Below, one piece after another: positions 6,807-8,032 of a DNA stretch of 8,032 nucleotides (its first letter is position 1; the number at the start of each line of letters is the position of its first letter). Made by a program: the position numbers and the translations under genes. The notes under the pieces are model-generated. The model was not told the DNA's origin. It did no database searches and was given only the letters and a program-made list of their open reading frames with translations. The stretch comes from an uncultured Eubacteriales bacterium (GTDB lineage: Bacteria; Bacillota; Clostridia; Christensenellales; Borkfalkiaceae). The stretch covers positions 1-8,032 of the forward strand of contig CATYEP010000079.1 in the NCBI GenBank assembly GCA_958405585.1, given 5' to 3'.

Positions 6807-7784
6807 CAAAAAATCAGGTTGGGGATTTTGGGGTACGGCAATCTTGGCCGCGGTGTGCAATATGCGGCGTCGCAGAATCCGGATATGGAAGTGGTTGCTG
6901 TATTTACGCGGCGGGACCCGTCATCGGTTCAGACGGTGCTGCCCGTTACGGTGGAAAAGACGGAAAATTTAAAGAATTATGTCGGCAAGATCGATGTAAT
7001 GATTTTGTGCGGCGGCAGTGCAACCGATTTGCCTGAGCAGTCGGCGCAGACGGTCAGAATGTTTCATACGGTCGACAGCTTTGACACGCATGCAAAGATT
7101 CCGGCATATTTTGACGCATTGGATGTGGCGGCGAAAGAAACGGGCCATATCGGTGCGATGAGTATCGGTTGGGATCCGGGCCTTTTTTCATTGGCGCGCA
7201 TTTATTTCGGGTCGTCGCTGGCGGAAGGATCTTCTTATACATTTTGGGGAAAGGGCGTAAGCCAGGGGCACAGCGACGCAATCCGACGGGTGAAAGGCGA
7301 AAAAGACGCGCGGCAGTATACGGTACCGGTCGAAAGCGCTCTGGAAAAGGTGCGCAGCGGCGAAAACCCCGACCTGACGACGCGCGAAAAGCATACGCGC
7401 GAATGTTATGTCGTGGCGGAAGAAGGGGCGGATCTTGCAAGGATCGAAAAAGAGATCAAAGAAATGCCGAATTATTTTTCCGATTACGATACGACCGTTC
7501 ATTTTATTTCGGAAGAGGAGCTGAAGAAAAACCACAGCGGGATCCCGCACGGCGGTTTTGTGCTTCGTTCGGGAAAATCTGCGACGGACAATAAATTTTT
7601 GATGGAATTTTCTTTAAAGCTGGACAGCAATCCTGAGTTTACTTCCAGTGTTTTGGTTGCCTATGCACGTGCTGTGTATCGGTTGGCAAAGGAAGGTAAA
7701 ACGGGTGCGGTGACCGTTTTTGATATTGCTCCGAAATATCTTTCTCCGCTTTCGGAGGATGAACAAAGAAAGCAGTTGCTTTAA
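6804..7784 (+). CDS. ddh: meso-Diaminopimelate D-dehydrogenase
   Basis: Ddh is an NADPH-linked enzyme that reductively aminates L-2-amino-6-oxopimelate (from tetrahydrodipicolinate) with ammonia to meso-diaminopimelate. It gives meso-DAP for peptidoglycan and lysine in one step, bypassing the succinylase, acetylase and aminotransferase routes. From the ATG the protein has 326 residues, close to the roughly 320 of the Corynebacterium glutamicum enzyme, with which it aligns by eye along its whole length. Motifs are the Rossmann loop GYGNLGRG (10-17), a basic FTRR after the second strand that suits NADP(H), GSATDLPEQ around Asp75, DSFDTH, GWDPG with Trp123 and Asp124, TFWGKGVSQGHSDAIRR, IPHGG with His249, and KLDSNPEF. 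All the substrate-pocket blocks are present, so it should be active. The protein is cytosolic. The gene stands alone between its own promoter and terminator, with no other lysine gene beside it. Confidence 0.96.
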   Translation: MQKIRLGILGYGNLGRGVQYAASQNPDMEVVAVFTRRDPSSVQTVLPVTVEKTENLKNYVGKIDVMILCGGSATDLPEQSAQTVRMFHTVDSFDTHAKIPAYFDALDVAAKETGHIGAMSIGWDPGLFSLARIYFGSSLAEGSSYTFWGKGVSQGHSDAIRRVKGEKDARQYTVPVESALEKVRSGENPDLTTREKHTRECYVVAEEGADLARIEKEIKEMPNYFSDYDTTVHFISEEELKKNHSGIPHGGFVLRSGKSATDNKFLMEFSLKLDSNPEFTSSVLVAYARAVYRLAKEGKTGAVTVFDIAPKYLSPLSEDEQRKQLL

Positions 7785-7795
7785 TATTGAATCAG

Positions 7796-7844
7796 AAAGA
7801 ATGCCGCAAGGCGCAAAAAATTTGCGCCTTGCGGCATTCTTTTT
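7796..7844 (+). terminator. Long hairpin terminator after ddh
   Basis: A perfect 22-bp stem (7796-7817 paired with 7821-7842) closes on a 3-base AAA loop. Its inner part is GC-rich (GCCGCAAGGCGC with its complement), and the lower stem and tail are A/T-rich, ending in TTCTTTTT at 7837-7844. It starts 11 bases after the ddh stop. The symmetrical A- and T-rich flanks could also stop transcription from the other side. Confidence 0.9.
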
Positions 7845-8032
7845 AAACAAACAGGTATGCAGCCGATAAAAAATATGAGAATGGGCTGTCTTGCCTGCAA
7901 GAGCGGACTGATCATTTTTTTGTGAAAGAATGTTGACTGGGATCGAGGATGTTTCGTATTTTTGGAGCATGGATTTCAATAGTGGAATGAAGAAGCCGAT
8001 AAGCATGCGTTATGTATAAATTTTTATGAGTT
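7845..8032. other. Gene-free tail with a possible outward promoter
   Basis: No reading frame with a plausible start and ribosome binding site is visible on either strand. A possible promoter is TTGACT at 7933-7938 with TATTTT at 7957-7962 (18-base spacer, 4 of 6 matches in the -10). Downstream of it, a 16-codon frame from the ATG at 7969 ends at the TAA at 8017-8019, but GGAG sits only one base before that ATG, which is too close. A short inverted repeat, TCTTGC-CT-GCAAGA, occupies 7889-7902. The stretch is probably the upstream region of a gene beyond the window. Confidence 0.35.

Noticed and set aside
7875..7925. 16-codon peptide starting MRMGCLACKSG as a small gene
   Set aside because: It has no ribosome binding site at usable distance, no promoter between it and the ddh terminator, and no supporting context.
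7614..8006. Minus-strand frame of 130 codons across the ddh end
   Set aside because: It reads straight through the 22-bp terminator hairpin and into ddh, and has no ribosome binding site or family resemblance.

Overview
The window holds a tightly packed, all plus-strand run of five protein genes. It looks like a chromosomal segment of an anaerobic, Gram-positive, Clostridia-like bacterium (Bacillota). This rests on the gene order mutS-mutL-miaA-ynbB, on purine-rich AGGAG-type Shine-Dalgarno sequences, on an endonuclease-type MutL (DQHA and CPHGRP motifs) instead of an E. coli-type one, and on a meso-diaminopimelate dehydrogenase. Base composition is moderate, with many GCG, CCG and CGG codons. 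No species can be named from the sequence alone.

Positions 1-6584 form one likely transcription unit. It starts with mutS, whose N-terminus lies upstream of the window. After a 65-base gap comes mutL. Two bases after mutL comes miaA, with a TTG start, and miaA overlaps the start of a YnbB-type PLP enzyme gene by 11 bases. The unit ends in a strong intrinsic hairpin terminator at about 6593-6625. MutS and MutL are the core of methyl-independent mismatch repair. MiaA prenylates A37 of tRNAs that read UNN codons. The YnbB-family protein is a fold-type I PLP enzyme whose true reaction is not established.

Positions 6626-7844 are a separate single-gene unit. A sigma-A-like promoter (TTGACA, 17 bases, TAAACT) abuts a perfect 14-bp palindrome. 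It drives ddh, meso-diaminopimelate dehydrogenase, the one-step route from tetrahydrodipicolinate to meso-DAP for lysine and cell wall synthesis. The gene is closed by a 22-bp perfect hairpin terminator. The remaining bases (7845-8032) hold no convincing gene, only a possible promoter pointing out of the window.

I found no mobile element, CRISPR array, tRNA, rRNA or defence locus, and nothing that amounts to a clearly new system. The points worth a second look are the altered last position of the MutL nuclease motif, the missing clamp-binding motif in the MutS tail, the palindrome at the ddh promoter, and the absence of hfq between miaA and ynbB.
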